Positions 1-5,983 of a DNA stretch of 7,835 bases are shown piece by piece. Position numbers and translations under genes: made by a program. Below the pieces are notes generated by a model, which did not search any database, had not been told where the DNA came from, and saw nothing but the letters and a program-made list of their open reading frames with translations. Location: the NCBI GenBank assembly GCA_019113125.1, contig DXIA01000078.1:1-7835 (forward strand), read 5' to 3'. The DNA is from Candidatus Pygmaiobacter gallistercoris (lineage in GTDB: Bacteria > Bacillota > Clostridia > Oscillospirales > Ruminococcaceae). Each line of letters starts with the position of its first letter. Position 1 is the first letter of the stretch.

Positions 1-118
1 GTGCAAACAGCGCAACTACAACACGATGAAGAACAAGAAGAACAGCCCCGACCGGCTGGAGATGAACAAGTACTGCCGCTTCTGCAAGAAGCACACGCTC
101 CACAGGGAGACCAAGTAA
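1..118 (+). CDS. rpmG: 50S ribosomal protein L33 (3' part, cut by window start)
   Basis: The reading frame begins at base 2 and encodes the last 38 residues of L33, a small protein of the large ribosomal subunit. The piece starts [20 protein letters not shown] and ends KHTLHRETK, which is the characteristic L33 sequence; the usual length is about 49-55 residues, so roughly 10-15 N-terminal residues lie outside the window. The first Cys here would be the second cysteine of the N-terminal CxxC pair, and CRFC (residues 25-28 of the fragment) is the other pair, so this is a zinc-ribbon (C+) form. secE starts 15 nt downstream, the usual Firmicutes order rpmG-secE-nusG, so the three are probably co-transcribed. 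Confidence 0.95.
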   Translation, partial: CKQRNYNTMKNKKNSPDRLEMNKYCRFCKKHTLHRETK

Positions 119-133
119 GAAAGGCGGAATATC

Positions 134-412
134 ATGTCGGATAAGGCAGAGAAGGCCGCCAAGACGGAGAAATCCGTCAAAGCGGCGAAGAAGAGCAAAA
201 AGCCCTTCTTTCTGGTTCGCTTTTTCCGCTGGGTCAAAAAGTTCTTCCGGGATACCCATACCGAGATGAAGAAGGTCGTCTGGCCCAGCAAAAAGCAGAT
301 TGTCAACAACACGCTGGTCGTGATCGCCGTCGTGATTATCTGCGGCCTTGTGATCTTCGGGCTGGACAACCTGTTCGGCTTTGTGCTGCGGCTGATCCTG
401 CGGCAGGGCTGA
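134..412 (+). CDS. secE: Preprotein translocase subunit SecE
   Basis: SecE is the small essential subunit of the SecYEG channel that clamps SecY in the cytoplasmic membrane. The 92-residue product has a Lys/Ala-rich charged N-terminus (residues 1-24), an amphipathic basic helix (about 25-43), the signature EMKKVVWPSKKQ at 44-55, and one hydrophobic membrane span at about 59-84. This is the short single-span form normal in Gram-positive bacteria, unlike the three-span E. coli protein. The ATG is preceded by AGAAAGGCGG as ribosome binding site. The gene lies 15 nt after rpmG and 31 nt before nusG, with no promoter or terminator visible between them. No tRNA-Trp gene separates rpmG and secE, unlike in some Firmicutes. 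Confidence 0.96.
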   Translation: MSDKAEKAAKTEKSVKAAKKSKKPFFLVRFFRWVKKFFRDTHTEMKKVVWPSKKQIVNNTLVVIAVVIICGLVIFGLDNLFGFVLRLILRQG

Positions 413-443
413 TTTCCGGCTGCAGAGAAAGGGGGAGAGGCAG

Positions 444-962
444 ATGGCAGAGGAAGGATTGTGGTATGTCGTCCACACCTATTCCGGCTATGAGAACAAG
501 GTGGCCCAGAACCTCGAGACACTGGTGGAGAACCGCCGCCTGCACGATCTGATTCAGGAGGTCAAGGTCCCCACCGAGATTGTCCCCGAGGTCAAGGACG
601 GGGTCACCCGCGAGGTGGAGCGCAAGCTCTTTCCGGGGTATGTTCTGGTCAAGATGGTCATGACCGATGATTCCTGGTACATGGTCCGCAACACCCGCGG
701 CGTCACCGGCTTTGTCGGTCCCTCTTCCAAACCGGTTCCCCTGACCCAGGCGGAGGTGGACGCCCTCGGCGTTGAGACCACCAAGGCGGAGGTCGACTAC
801 AAGGTCGGGGAGAACGTCGAGGTCACCGGCGGCCCGCTGGAGGGCTTTATCGGTCTGGTGGAAGAGATTGATCTTGCACATCAGAAGGTCAAGGTCAAGG
901 TTTCGATGTTCGGGCGCGAGACGTCTGCGGAGCTGGATCTCTCGCAGGTCAAACCGCTGTAA
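444..962 (+). CDS. nusG: Transcription termination/antitermination factor NusG
   Basis: NusG binds RNA polymerase and modulates pausing, Rho-dependent termination and transcription-translation coupling. The 172-residue protein has the NGN domain at the N-terminus (WYVVHTYSGYE at 7-17, FPGYVLVKM at 63-71, VRNTRGVTGFVG at 81-92), then a linker and a C-terminal KOW domain (about 120-172, with GENVEVTGGPLEGFIG at 122-137). Length and both domains are typical and complete. The ATG follows a purine-rich AAAGGGGGAGAGG ribosome binding site. It forms an operon with secE. Downstream, before rplK, lies an unusual stack of three hairpins, the first with a T-run, so transcription from secE-nusG may be partly terminated there. 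Confidence 0.97.
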   Translation: MAEEGLWYVVHTYSGYENKVAQNLETLVENRRLHDLIQEVKVPTEIVPEVKDGVTREVERKLFPGYVLVKMVMTDDSWYMVRNTRGVTGFVGPSSKPVPLTQAEVDALGVETTKAEVDYKVGENVEVTGGPLEGFIGLVEEIDLAHQKVKVKVSMFGRETSAELDLSQVKPL

Positions 963-964
963 TT

Positions 965-1061
965 CACAATTCGCAAAAAACCGCTTGCGGTTTTTGATAG
1001 GAGCTCCTCAGGAGCTCCGTGGGAGGGCGAGAATCCGTCTCGCCCGCAACGAACCACAATT
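965..1061 (+). repeat. Three-hairpin palindromic element flanked by CACAATT direct repeats
   Basis: Between the 7-bp direct repeats CACAATT (965-971 and 1055-1061) lie three consecutive perfect hairpins. They are 976-983/988-995 (AAAAACCG, loop CTTG), 1000-1007/1011-1018 (GGAGCTCC, loop TCA) and 1025-1032/1038-1045 (GGGCGAGA, loop ATCCG). Each stem is 8 bp with no mismatch, and nearly the whole spacer is palindromic. The direct repeats could be a target-site duplication of a small non-coding mobile element (MITE/REP-like), but a 7-bp match in AT-rich DNA could also be chance. The element encodes no protein. Its position in the transcript upstream of rplK means it could also act in transcription or translation control of rplK-rplA. 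Confidence 0.5.
976..996 (+). terminator. Possible intrinsic terminator after nusG
   Basis: AAAAACCG/CGGTTTTT forms an 8-bp stem with a CTTG loop. The T-run is the descending arm itself (991-995) and is followed by GATAG, not by more T. Only three or four pairs are G-C, so the stem is weak as a terminator and may allow substantial read-through into rplK-rplA, for which I see no strong promoter downstream. Confidence 0.4.
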
Positions 1062-1078
1062 TTTTGGAGGTGCAAACA

Positions 1079-1504
1079 ATGGCTCAGAAGGTAGTGGGGT
1101 ATATTAAACTCCAGATTCCCGCCGGCAAGGCAACCCCGGCACCGCCCGTTGGTCCCGCTCTTGGCCAGCACGGCGTCAACATCATGTCCTTCACCAAGGA
1201 ATTCAACGAGCGCACGCAGAAGGATATCGGCTACATCATCCCGGTTGTCATCACCGTCTATGCCGATCGCTCGTTCAGCTTTATCACCAAGACTCCTCCG
1301 GCCCCGGTCCTGATCAAGAAGGCCTGCGGCATCGAGTCCGGTTCCGGCGTTCCCAACAAGACCAAGGTGGCCACCATCACCAAGGATCAGCTGCGTGAGA
1401 TCGCCCAGACCAAGATGCCCGACCTCAACGCTTCCTCGATCGAGAGCGCGATGTCCATGATCGCCGGCACCTGCCGCAGCATGGGCGTCACCGTCGCCGA
1501 GTAA
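1079..1504 (+). CDS. rplK: 50S ribosomal protein L11
   Basis: L11 binds 23S rRNA in the GTPase-associated centre at the base of the L7/L12 stalk and is needed for factor-dependent GTP hydrolysis and the stringent response. The 141-residue product has the standard length. The N-terminal domain carries the proline-rich region [17 protein letters not shown] (20-36), where thiopeptide antibiotics bind in characterised L11 proteins; the rRNA-binding C-terminal domain includes TKMPDLNA (111-118) and [10 protein letters not shown] (128-137). The ATG at 1079 was chosen over an in-frame GTG at 1019 because it follows GGAGG (1066-1070) by 8 nt and gives the exact family N-terminus [12 protein letters not shown]. 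It is separated from nusG by the hairpin stack and from rplA by 58 nt containing a probable L1-binding site. Confidence 0.97.
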   Translation: MAQKVVGYIKLQIPAGKATPAPPVGPALGQHGVNIMSFTKEFNERTQKDIGYIIPVVITVYADRSFSFITKTPPAPVLIKKACGIESGSGVPNKTKVATITKDQLREIAQTKMPDLNASSIESAMSMIAGTCRSMGVTVAE

Positions 1505-1523
1505 GACGCAGAACCCGCCAGAA

Positions 1524-1549
1524 GTGGGAGGAACTTTCCGATAGACCAC
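1524..1549 (+). promoter_or_regulatory. Probable L1-binding autoregulatory RNA element upstream of rplA
   Basis: In the rplK-rplA spacer, GTG (1524-1526) can pair with CAC (1547-1549), and GGAG (1527-1530) with TTCC (1536-1539, one G-U). This leaves an asymmetric internal loop at 1540-1546 (GATAGAC). Two short stems with an asymmetric purine-rich loop, built on GTGGGAGG...CCG...ACCAC, match the arrangement known for L1-binding sites that mimic its 23S rRNA target. The element ends one base before the rplA GGAGG (1551-1555), so bound L1 would block rplA initiation, and by coupling possibly rplK. The assignment rests on resemblance to known leaders and was not scored against a covariance model. 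Confidence 0.65.
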
Positions 1550-1562
1550 AGGAGGATTGAAT

Positions 1563-2258
1563 ATGAAACACGGTAAGAAGTATGTCGACTCGGCCAAGCT
1601 GGTCGACCGTTCCAAGGCTTATGAGGCCGAGGAGGCACTGGCGCTCTGCTGCCAGACCGCCAAGGCAAAGTTTGATGAGACCATCGAGCTGCACGTCCGT
1701 CTGGGCGTTGACAGCCGCCATGCGGATCAGCAGGTCCGCGGCGCTGTCGTGCTGCCCAACGGCACCGGCAAGGATGTCCGGGTTGTCGTCATCGCCAAGG
1801 GCGATGCCGCCAAGGCTGCCGAGGAGGCCGGCGCGATGCTGGTGGGCGACGAGGAGCTCGCTGCCCGGATCCAGAACGAGGGTTTCATCGATTTTGATGT
1901 GCTGATCACCACCCCGAACATGATGGGTGTTGTCGGTCGTCTGGGTAAGATTCTCGGACCCCGCGGCCTGATGCCGAACCCCAAGGCCGGCACCGTCACG
2001 ATGGATGTCGCCAAGGCGGTCACCGACGCCAAGGCCGGTAAGATCGAGTATCGTCTGGACAAGGCGAACATCATTCATGTGCCCATCGGCAAGGCCTCGT
2101 TCGGCCCCGAGAAACTGGGCGAGAACCTGAAGACCGTCATGGACGCGATCGTCAAGGCAAAGCCGGCGGCTGCGAAGGGCCAGTATATCCGCAGCGCGAC
2201 CGTCGCGGCCACGATGGGCCCCGGCGTCAAGCTGAACAGCTCTCGTTTTGGCGCCTGA
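1563..2258 (+). CDS. rplA: 50S ribosomal protein L1
   Basis: L1 binds helix 76-78 of 23S rRNA to form the mobile L1 stalk that moves with E-site tRNA; it commonly also represses its own operon by binding mRNA. The 231-residue product is full length. It begins [16 protein letters not shown] and contains the L1 signature [20 protein letters not shown] at 127-146. [10 protein letters not shown] (180-189) lies near the C-terminus and GPGVKLN closes domain I. The ATG at 1563 follows GGAGG (1551-1555) by 7 nt; an in-frame TTG at 1557 is too close to that site and would add non-conserved residues. The rplJ promoter lies immediately after the stop codon, so rplK-rplA and rplJ-rplL are separate but adjacent transcription units. 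Confidence 0.97.
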   Translation: MKHGKKYVDSAKLVDRSKAYEAEEALALCCQTAKAKFDETIELHVRLGVDSRHADQQVRGAVVLPNGTGKDVRVVVIAKGDAAKAAEEAGAMLVGDEELAARIQNEGFIDFDVLITTPNMMGVVGRLGKILGPRGLMPNPKAGTVTMDVAKAVTDAKAGKIEYRLDKANIIHVPIGKASFGPEKLGENLKTVMDAIVKAKPAAAKGQYIRSATVAATMGPGVKLNSSRFGA

Positions 2259-2262
2259 GCTC

Positions 2263-2292
2263 TTGACAAGAGCAGCCCGAATAGGGTAAAAT
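2263..2292 (+). promoter_or_regulatory. Sigma-A type promoter of rplJ-rplL
   Basis: A perfect -35 TTGACA (2263-2268) and a -10 TAAAAT (2287-2292) are separated by 18 bp. The -35 begins 5 nt after the rplA stop. Predicted transcription start is about 2299, exactly at the first base of the L10 leader hairpin, which supports the call. Confidence 0.85.
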
Positions 2293-2298
2293 AATAAA

Positions 2299-2422
2299 GC
2301 TGTCCCAAGACAGCAGGTATCGTAGGATATAAAAGGGTTTTTGCCCTGCCTGCCGAGGATGAGCGCCCAAGAACGCATTGCGGTTTTGCGCCTCTCCCCG
2401 GCTTTCGGGGAGAGGCTTTTTT
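2299..2422 (+). promoter_or_regulatory. Ribosomal protein L10 leader (L10-L7/L12-binding attenuator)
   Basis: The 5' leader carries the conserved L10-leader core: GACAGCAGG at 2309-2317 pairing with CCTGCCGAGG at 2349-2358 (GCAGG/CCTGC), with an inner AGGG/CCCT hairpin at 2334-2347. It is followed by a strong intrinsic terminator at 2390-2422. In Firmicutes, excess L10(L12)4 complex binds this RNA and favours termination before rplJ, so rplJL expression is tuned to free L10/L12. A perfect 6-bp 5' hairpin GCTGTC/GACAGC (2299-2304/2309-2314) overlaps the GACAGC arm and could be an alternative fold. Position directly upstream of rplJ and downstream of a consensus promoter makes the identification strong. 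Confidence 0.88.
2390..2422 (+). terminator. Intrinsic terminator/attenuator of the L10 leader
   Basis: An 11-bp perfect GC-rich stem (GCCTCTCCCCG at 2390-2400, CGGGGAGAGGC at 2406-2416) with loop GCTTT is followed by six T (2417-2422). It lies 31 nt upstream of the rplJ start and after the L10-binding region, so it is the regulated attenuator and not an operon end. Confidence 0.92.
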
Positions 2423-2453
2423 ATGTGAATTCAGGGAAACGAGGTGAAAAATT

Positions 2454-2966
2454 TTGCCAAGTGAGAAGATTCTGTCCCAGAAGAAGGCTTATGTCGAGGA
2501 GCTGGCTGGTAAGCTGAAGAACTCGGTGGCCGGCGTTATCGTCGACTACAAGGGCATCAGCGTGGCGGATGACACCAAGCTGCGCCGCGAGCTGCGGGAG
2601 GCCGGTGTCGAGTACACCGTCGTCAAGAACACCATGCTGCGTCTGGCACTGGCTGATCTGGGCTACACCGAGATGGAGAAGGTGCTGGAGGGTTCCACCG
2701 CCATCGCGATCTCCAAGGAGGATCCCATCGCCGCCGCGAAGATCCTGGGCAAGTATGCCGAGGACTCCAAGGGCAAGTTCTCCATCAAGGCCGGCTATAT
2801 GGACGGCAAGGAGATGGACGTCGCCGCGGTGCAGGAGCTGTCCAAGCTGCCGGGCAAGCAGGAGCTGCTCTCGATGCTCTGCTCCGCTCTGCAGGGCAAT
2901 ATCCGCGGCCTGGCGGTCGCGCTCAATGCCATTGCCGAGAAGAACGGCGAGGGCGATGCAGCCTGA
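2454..2966 (+). CDS. rplJ: 50S ribosomal protein L10
   Basis: L10 anchors the L7/L12 dimers to the large subunit through its C-terminal helix and binds its own leader RNA as regulator. The 170-residue product shows the family N-terminus (SEKILSQKKAYVEEL), VIVDYKGISV at 28-37, TVVKNTMLRLAL at 55-66, and KLPGKQELLSMLCSAL at 131-146, followed by the amphipathic helix that carries L7/L12 dimers (about 138-165). The start is a TTG at 2454, set by GAGGTG (2441-2446) 7 nt upstream; no ATG lies nearby in frame and the residues from the TTG onward are conserved. The weaker start codon may help set the L10:L12 ratio. It is in operon with rplL, 61 nt downstream. Confidence 0.96.
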   Translation: MPSEKILSQKKAYVEELAGKLKNSVAGVIVDYKGISVADDTKLRRELREAGVEYTVVKNTMLRLALADLGYTEMEKVLEGSTAIAISKEDPIAAAKILGKYAEDSKGKFSIKAGYMDGKEMDVAAVQELSKLPGKQELLSMLCSALQGNIRGLAVALNAIAEKNGEGDAA

Positions 2967-3027
2967 GGATCGACTGGCTGCTGTTTGCTAATCAAAAATC
3001 TGAAGAATGTCATGGAGGGACTAGAAT

Positions 3028-3405
3028 ATGGCTTCCGAGAAGATCACCAATTTCGTTGAGGAAATCAAGACCCTGTCCGTGCTCGAGCTGAACGAGCTGG
3101 TCAAGGCCATCGAGGAGGAGTTCGGCGTCTCCGCTGCTGCTCCCGTTGTCGTCGCTGGCGGCGCTGCTGCCGGTGCTGCCGCTGCCGAGGAGAAGACCGA
3201 GTTTGACGTCGTTCTCGCTGAGGTCGGCGCGAGCAAGATGCAGGTCATCAAGACCGTCAAGGAGATCACCGGTCTGGGCCTGAAAGAGGCGAAGGACCTG
3301 GTCGACAACGCCCCCAAGACCCTGAAGGAGGGTGTTTCCAAGGCGGACGCCGAGGAGATGAAGAAGAAGCTGGAGGATGTCGGCGCCAAGGTCGAGCTGA
3401 AGTAA
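3028..3405 (+). CDS. rplL: 50S ribosomal protein L7/L12
   Basis: L7/L12 forms the flexible multi-copy ribosomal stalk that recruits translation GTPases. The 125-residue product has the N-terminal dimerisation/L10-binding domain (1-33, with [20 protein letters not shown] at 19-38), an Ala/Gly/Val-rich hinge (about 36-56) and the C-terminal globular domain (EKTEFDVVL at 55-63, KIxVIK-like [10 protein letters not shown] at 70-79, [13 protein letters not shown] at 81-93). It is complete and typical. ATG at 3028 follows GGAGGG (3013-3018). The strong start codon, compared with TTG for rplJ, fits the need for several L12 per L10. A strong terminator follows, and rpoB is not the next gene, unlike in most bacteria. 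Confidence 0.97.
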   Translation: MASEKITNFVEEIKTLSVLELNELVKAIEEEFGVSAAAPVVVAGGAAAGAAAAEEKTEFDVVLAEVGASKMQVIKTVKEITGLGLKEAKDLVDNAPKTLKEGVSKADAEEMKKKLEDVGAKVELK

Positions 3406-3455
3406 GCTCTTCTGCCGCATCTGCCGCCCGTATGGGAAGGCAGCCAAAAGCAAAC

Positions 3456-3485
3456 AAAAGCGGACGGGAAACCGTCCGCTTTTTT
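3456..3485 (+). terminator. Intrinsic terminator of rplJ-rplL
   Basis: A 12-bp perfect stem (AAAAGCGGACGG at 3456-3467 / CCGTCCGCTTTT at 3472-3483) is closed by a GAAA tetraloop and followed by a T-run (3480-3485). It ends the ribosomal transcription unit 51 nt after the rplL stop. Further A/T-rich flanks (GCAAAC/GTTTGC) could extend the pairing. Confidence 0.93.
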
Positions 3486-3530
3486 GTTTGTTTGCAAGAG
3501 TCTGAAAATTTGTCGGTGATATTTTGCAAG

Positions 3531-3591
3531 GCGTGAAAAACTTTCCACAAAATTGCGTTTTTTGAATCAGATTCACGCATAAAAACGTGAA
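3531..3591. repeat. Cluster of CGTGAA / TTCACG inverted repeats upstream of the M20 gene promoter
   Basis: GCGTGAA at 3531-3537 is the exact reverse complement of TTCACGC at 3572-3578. The latter can also pair with CGTGAA at 3586-3591 (hairpin with loop CATAAAAA). Directly before it, GAATCAGATTC (3564-3574) is a perfect palindrome around one central A. All sit 8 to 70 bp upstream of the -35 box at 3599, a normal place for regulator binding. No regulator is identified, and a role as operator is inference. Confidence 0.4.
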
Positions 3592-3598
3592 ATCAGGA

Positions 3599-3627
3599 TT
3601 GACAGGGAACCGACCCCGGGATAGAAT
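3599..3627 (+). promoter_or_regulatory. Sigma-A type promoter of the M20 peptidase gene
   Basis: Perfect -35 TTGACA (3599-3604) and -10 TAGAAT (3622-3627, five of six matches) with the optimal 17-bp spacer. Predicted start is about 3634, giving a 5' UTR near 47 nt that contains the AAGGAG ribosome binding site. Confidence 0.88.
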
Positions 3628-3680
3628 GAAAACGAAAACAAAAGGCAGAAATTGGATCTGCTGAAAAAAGGAGTGGTATT

Positions 3681-4841
3681 ATGCGTCCGATTTATGACAG
3701 GTTGGCTCTTGGGCATCTGCTTGCCGAGCTGGTTCGGATCCCCAGCATCAATCCACCGGGAGATGAGGCGCCCTGCGCGGATCTGCTGGAGGAGTTTCTC
3801 TCCCAGTGCCCGCAGCTCGAGATCTCCTCGCAGCACATCGGGGAGAACCGCCGCAATCTGATTGCGGTCCTGCGGGGGACGGGGGAGAAGAAGGCGCTGC
3901 TCTTCAACGGGCACACCGATGTGGTGCCGGTGGGTGAGCGCTCCGGCTGGACGCATGATCCGTTCGGCGCCGAGGTCGTCGACGGTGTGATGTACGGCCG
4001 CGGCACCGGCGATATGAAGGCCGGCCTGCTGGCGCTTGCAGCGGCGACCCGCCTGCTGGCCGAGCGGAAGGAGCGGCTGAAGGGGGATATCGTCTTTCTC
4101 GCCACCGCCGGCGAGGAGGTGGACGGCTGCGGCGCAAAGGCCTTTGTCCGGGATTGGGATATGTCTCAGTTCTCCGGCACCGTCATCGCCGAGCCGACCG
4201 GGTCGATCGTCGTCTCGGCCGAGCGGGGGGCGCTCTGGGTGAAGATCCATTCGGCCGGCGTCACGGCGCATGGGTCGGTCCCGGAGACCGGCGTCAATGC
4301 CATTCAGTACCTCATCGAGACCCTCGAGAAGATCCGCAAGGGCTTTGCTCCCAAGACGGTGCACCCCACGCTGGGCAAAACCACGATGAACCTCGGGGTC
4401 TTCCGCGGCGGGCTCGAGCCGAATATCGTCCCGGACAGCGCCTATGCCGTTCTCGACTTCCGCACCGTGCCCGGCTATGCCAAAGAGGAGCTGCTCGCGC
4501 TGATCAACGGCGCAATCGCCGAGGTGACCGCAGAGCATCCGGACGCAAAGCTCTCGATCGAGCTGATCAACGACCGGCCGCAGGTGGCCACCGATGACGG
4601 CGATCCGCTGATCCAGACTGCGGTGGAGGTCAACCGGGAGCTCGGCCGCTCGACCGAGATCGCCGGCAAGGTGGCCTGCACCGACGGCTCGATCCTCAAC
4701 ACCGTCTGCGACACCCCGATGCTGATCTACGGACCGGGCGAGGCCAGTCAGGCCCATGTCTATGACGAGTATGTCAGGATGGAGGACTTTTACAACAGCG
4801 TCGATTTCTTCTACGGCCTTGCAGAGAAACTGCTGGGTTAA
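3681..4841 (+). CDS. M20-family metallopeptidase/deacylase, ArgE/DapE-like
   Basis: This is a cytoplasmic co-catalytic zinc hydrolase of the M20 family, which cleaves amide bonds in N-acyl amino acids or small peptides. The 386-residue protein is complete. It shows the metal and catalytic motifs in order: FNGHTDVVP (75-83; H78 metal, D80), YGRGTGDMK (105-113; D111 bridging metal), AGEEVDG (143-149; E145 likely general base, E146 metal), EPTG (171-174; E171 metal) and a late QAHVYDEY (357-364; H359 metal). The lid/dimerisation domain (about 180-290) has TAHGSVPETGVNAI (195-208; H197). Start ATG follows AAGGAG by 7 nt. It has its own promoter and terminator. Substrate is uncertain: acetylornithine (ArgE), succinyl-diaminopimelate (DapE) or a dipeptide. 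The DapL gene nearby argues against a DapE role. Confidence 0.9.
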   Translation: MRPIYDRLALGHLLAELVRIPSINPPGDEAPCADLLEEFLSQCPQLEISSQHIGENRRNLIAVLRGTGEKKALLFNGHTDVVPVGERSGWTHDPFGAEVVDGVMYGRGTGDMKAGLLALAAATRLLAERKERLKGDIVFLATAGEEVDGCGAKAFVRDWDMSQFSGTVIAEPTGSIVVSAERGALWVKIHSAGVTAHGSVPETGVNAIQYLIETLEKIRKGFAPKTVHPTLGKTTMNLGVFRGGLEPNIVPDSAYAVLDFRTVPGYAKEELLALINGAIAEVTAEHPDAKLSIELINDRPQVATDDGDPLIQTAVEVNRELGRSTEIAGKVACTDGSILNTVCDTPMLIYGPGEASQAHVYDEYVRMEDFYNSVDFFYGLAEKLLG

Positions 4842-4855
4842 TCTGCAGAATAAGC

Positions 4856-4888
4856 GAACCCGGTATCAGGGATACCGGGTTCTTTTTT
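4856..4888 (+). terminator. Intrinsic terminator of the M20 peptidase gene
   Basis: A 12-bp perfect stem (GAACCCGGTATC at 4856-4867 / GATACCGGGTTC at 4871-4882) with loop AGG is followed by six T. It sits between convergent genes. On the minus strand the same stem is followed by GCTTATT, so it would be a poor terminator for galM, which has only a T7 tract (complement of 4894-4900) right after its stop. Confidence 0.92.
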
Positions 4889-4900
4889 GCGGCAAAAAAA

Positions 4901-5944
4901 TCAGTCGGCCGAGAAGGCGTAAACGGTGGACTCATGATACTCCTCGCCGGCCCGGACAATCGTCGAGGGGAAGTTGTGCCGGCGGTTCGCATCCGGAAAA
5001 TACTGGGTCTCGAGACAGACGGCCTCCCGGTTGCGGTGGGTCCAGCCGTTTTTCCCGGGTTCCGCGTTCGGATCCATCGAGTTTGCGGTGTAGAGCTGGA
5101 CGCCGGGGCAGCTGGTGGAACAGGTCAGGGTGATCCCGCTCTTGTCCCCGATCAGAACGGCGGCCTCGGCGAGGGCGCCCGGCGCCTTGTCCAGCACGAA
5201 GTTGTGGTCGTAGCCGCCGGCGAGGAGCAGCTGGGGATCCGGTGCGCCCAGCCGTTCGCCGACCGTGTGGAAGGCGCGAAAATCAAAGGGGGTGCCCTCG
5301 ACCGGGAGAATCTCGCCGGTGGGCAGCAGATCCGGGTCGATGGGGGTGTAGGCGGAGGCGTCGATCCGCAGCCGGTGCCCGGTGGCGTCCCCGCCGCCGT
5401 TGAGGTTGAAATAGCTGTGGTTGGTCAGGTTGATGACGGTGTCCCGGTCGGCGGTTGCGCGATAGTCGATGGTCAGCGCACCCGCCTCATCGAGGGTGTA
5501 CCGCGCGGTCAGGGTCAGCGCACCGGGGTAGCCCTCCTCCCCGTCGGCGCTGTGGTAGGTCAGCGCAACGCCGCAGGGAATCTTTGCCGCCGCAAAGAGC
5601 TTTTTGTCAAATCCCTCAAGACCGCCGTGCAGCTGCTTTTTGCCCTCATTGGCGGTCAGCGGATACCGCTTGCCGTCAATCTCGATCACGGCGTCTGACA
5701 GCCGGTTGGCGTTGCGGCCGATCAGGGCGCCGAGATGGCCCCGGCCGGTCAGATACCCTGTAAGACGGGGATAGCCCAGCACGACATCCACCGGCCCGGC
5801 GGCGGTGGGGACCAGAATGGACTGCAGAATGCCGCCGTAGTCGAGAAGGGTGACCGACATCCCCGCATCGTTGCGGAGGGTAAAGGCGCTGACCGCCCGG
5901 CCGTCCGGCAGATTGCCGAAGGGCTGTTTGGAAACTCGGATCAA
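4901..5944 (-). CDS. galM: Aldose 1-epimerase (mutarotase)
   Basis: The enzyme interconverts alpha and beta anomers of galactose, glucose and related sugars in the cytoplasm, feeding the Leloir pathway and glycolysis. The 347-residue product is full length and shows the GalM motifs: GRNANRL (76-82), LHGG (105-108, H106), TNHSYFNL (174-181; H176, the likely catalytic acid), GYDHNFVL (244-251; D246) and VCLETQYFPDA (309-319; E312, the likely catalytic base). The start is a TTG at 5944 with GGAGG (complement of 5953-5957) 8 nt upstream. It follows dapL on the same strand with a 75-nt gap containing its own promoter. No galK/galT or sugar transporter is visible, so the substrate sugar cannot be assigned from context. 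Confidence 0.95.
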   Translation of the reverse strand: MIRVSKQPFGNLPDGRAVSAFTLRNDAGMSVTLLDYGGILQSILVPTAAGPVDVVLGYPRLTGYLTGRGHLGALIGRNANRLSDAVIEIDGKRYPLTANEGKKQLHGGLEGFDKKLFAAAKIPCGVALTYHSADGEEGYPGALTLTARYTLDEAGALTIDYRATADRDTVINLTNHSYFNLNGGGDATGHRLRIDASAYTPIDPDLLPTGEILPVEGTPFDFRAFHTVGERLGAPDPQLLLAGGYDHNFVLDKAPGALAEAAVLIGDKSGITLTCSTSCPGVQLYTANSMDPNAEPGKNGWTHRNREAVCLETQYFPDANRRHNFPSTIVRAGEEYHESTVYAFSAD

Positions 5945-5983
5945 AGAAAAGACCTCCTTTTTCTGATTGGGACGCTTTTCTTC

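Noticed and set aside
118..134. tRNA-Trp between rpmG and secE, as in some Firmicutes
   Set aside because: The gap is only 15 nt and holds just the secE ribosome binding site.
1019..1078. GTG start extending rplK by 20 residues
   Set aside because: The added residues overlap the hairpin stack, lack L11 conservation and have no ribosome binding site, whereas ATG 1079 has GGAGG and gives the canonical N-terminus.
1557..1562. Upstream TTG as rplA start
   Set aside because: It lies 1 nt from the GGAGG, too close for initiation, and the ATG at 1563 is optimally spaced.
1488..2378. A 296-codon minus-strand open frame over rplA and the L10 leader
   Set aside because: It is antisense to rplA and spans the rplJ promoter and leader; no recognisable family.
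2958..2981. GCAGCC/GGCTGC hairpin overlapping the rplJ stop codon
   Set aside because: Only 6 bp with a 12-nt loop, no T-run and no known precedent; likely chance, although it could slightly affect rplJ-rplL coupling.
3573..4757. A 394-codon minus-strand open frame opposite the M20 gene
   Set aside because: It is antisense to a gene with a full set of M20 metal ligands, promoter and terminator; the composition is shadow-like (rich in Arg, His, Asp, Gly).
4934..5698. A 254-codon plus-strand open frame opposite galM
   Set aside because: It is an antisense shadow of galM with low-complexity Gly/Val/Ala composition and no domain.
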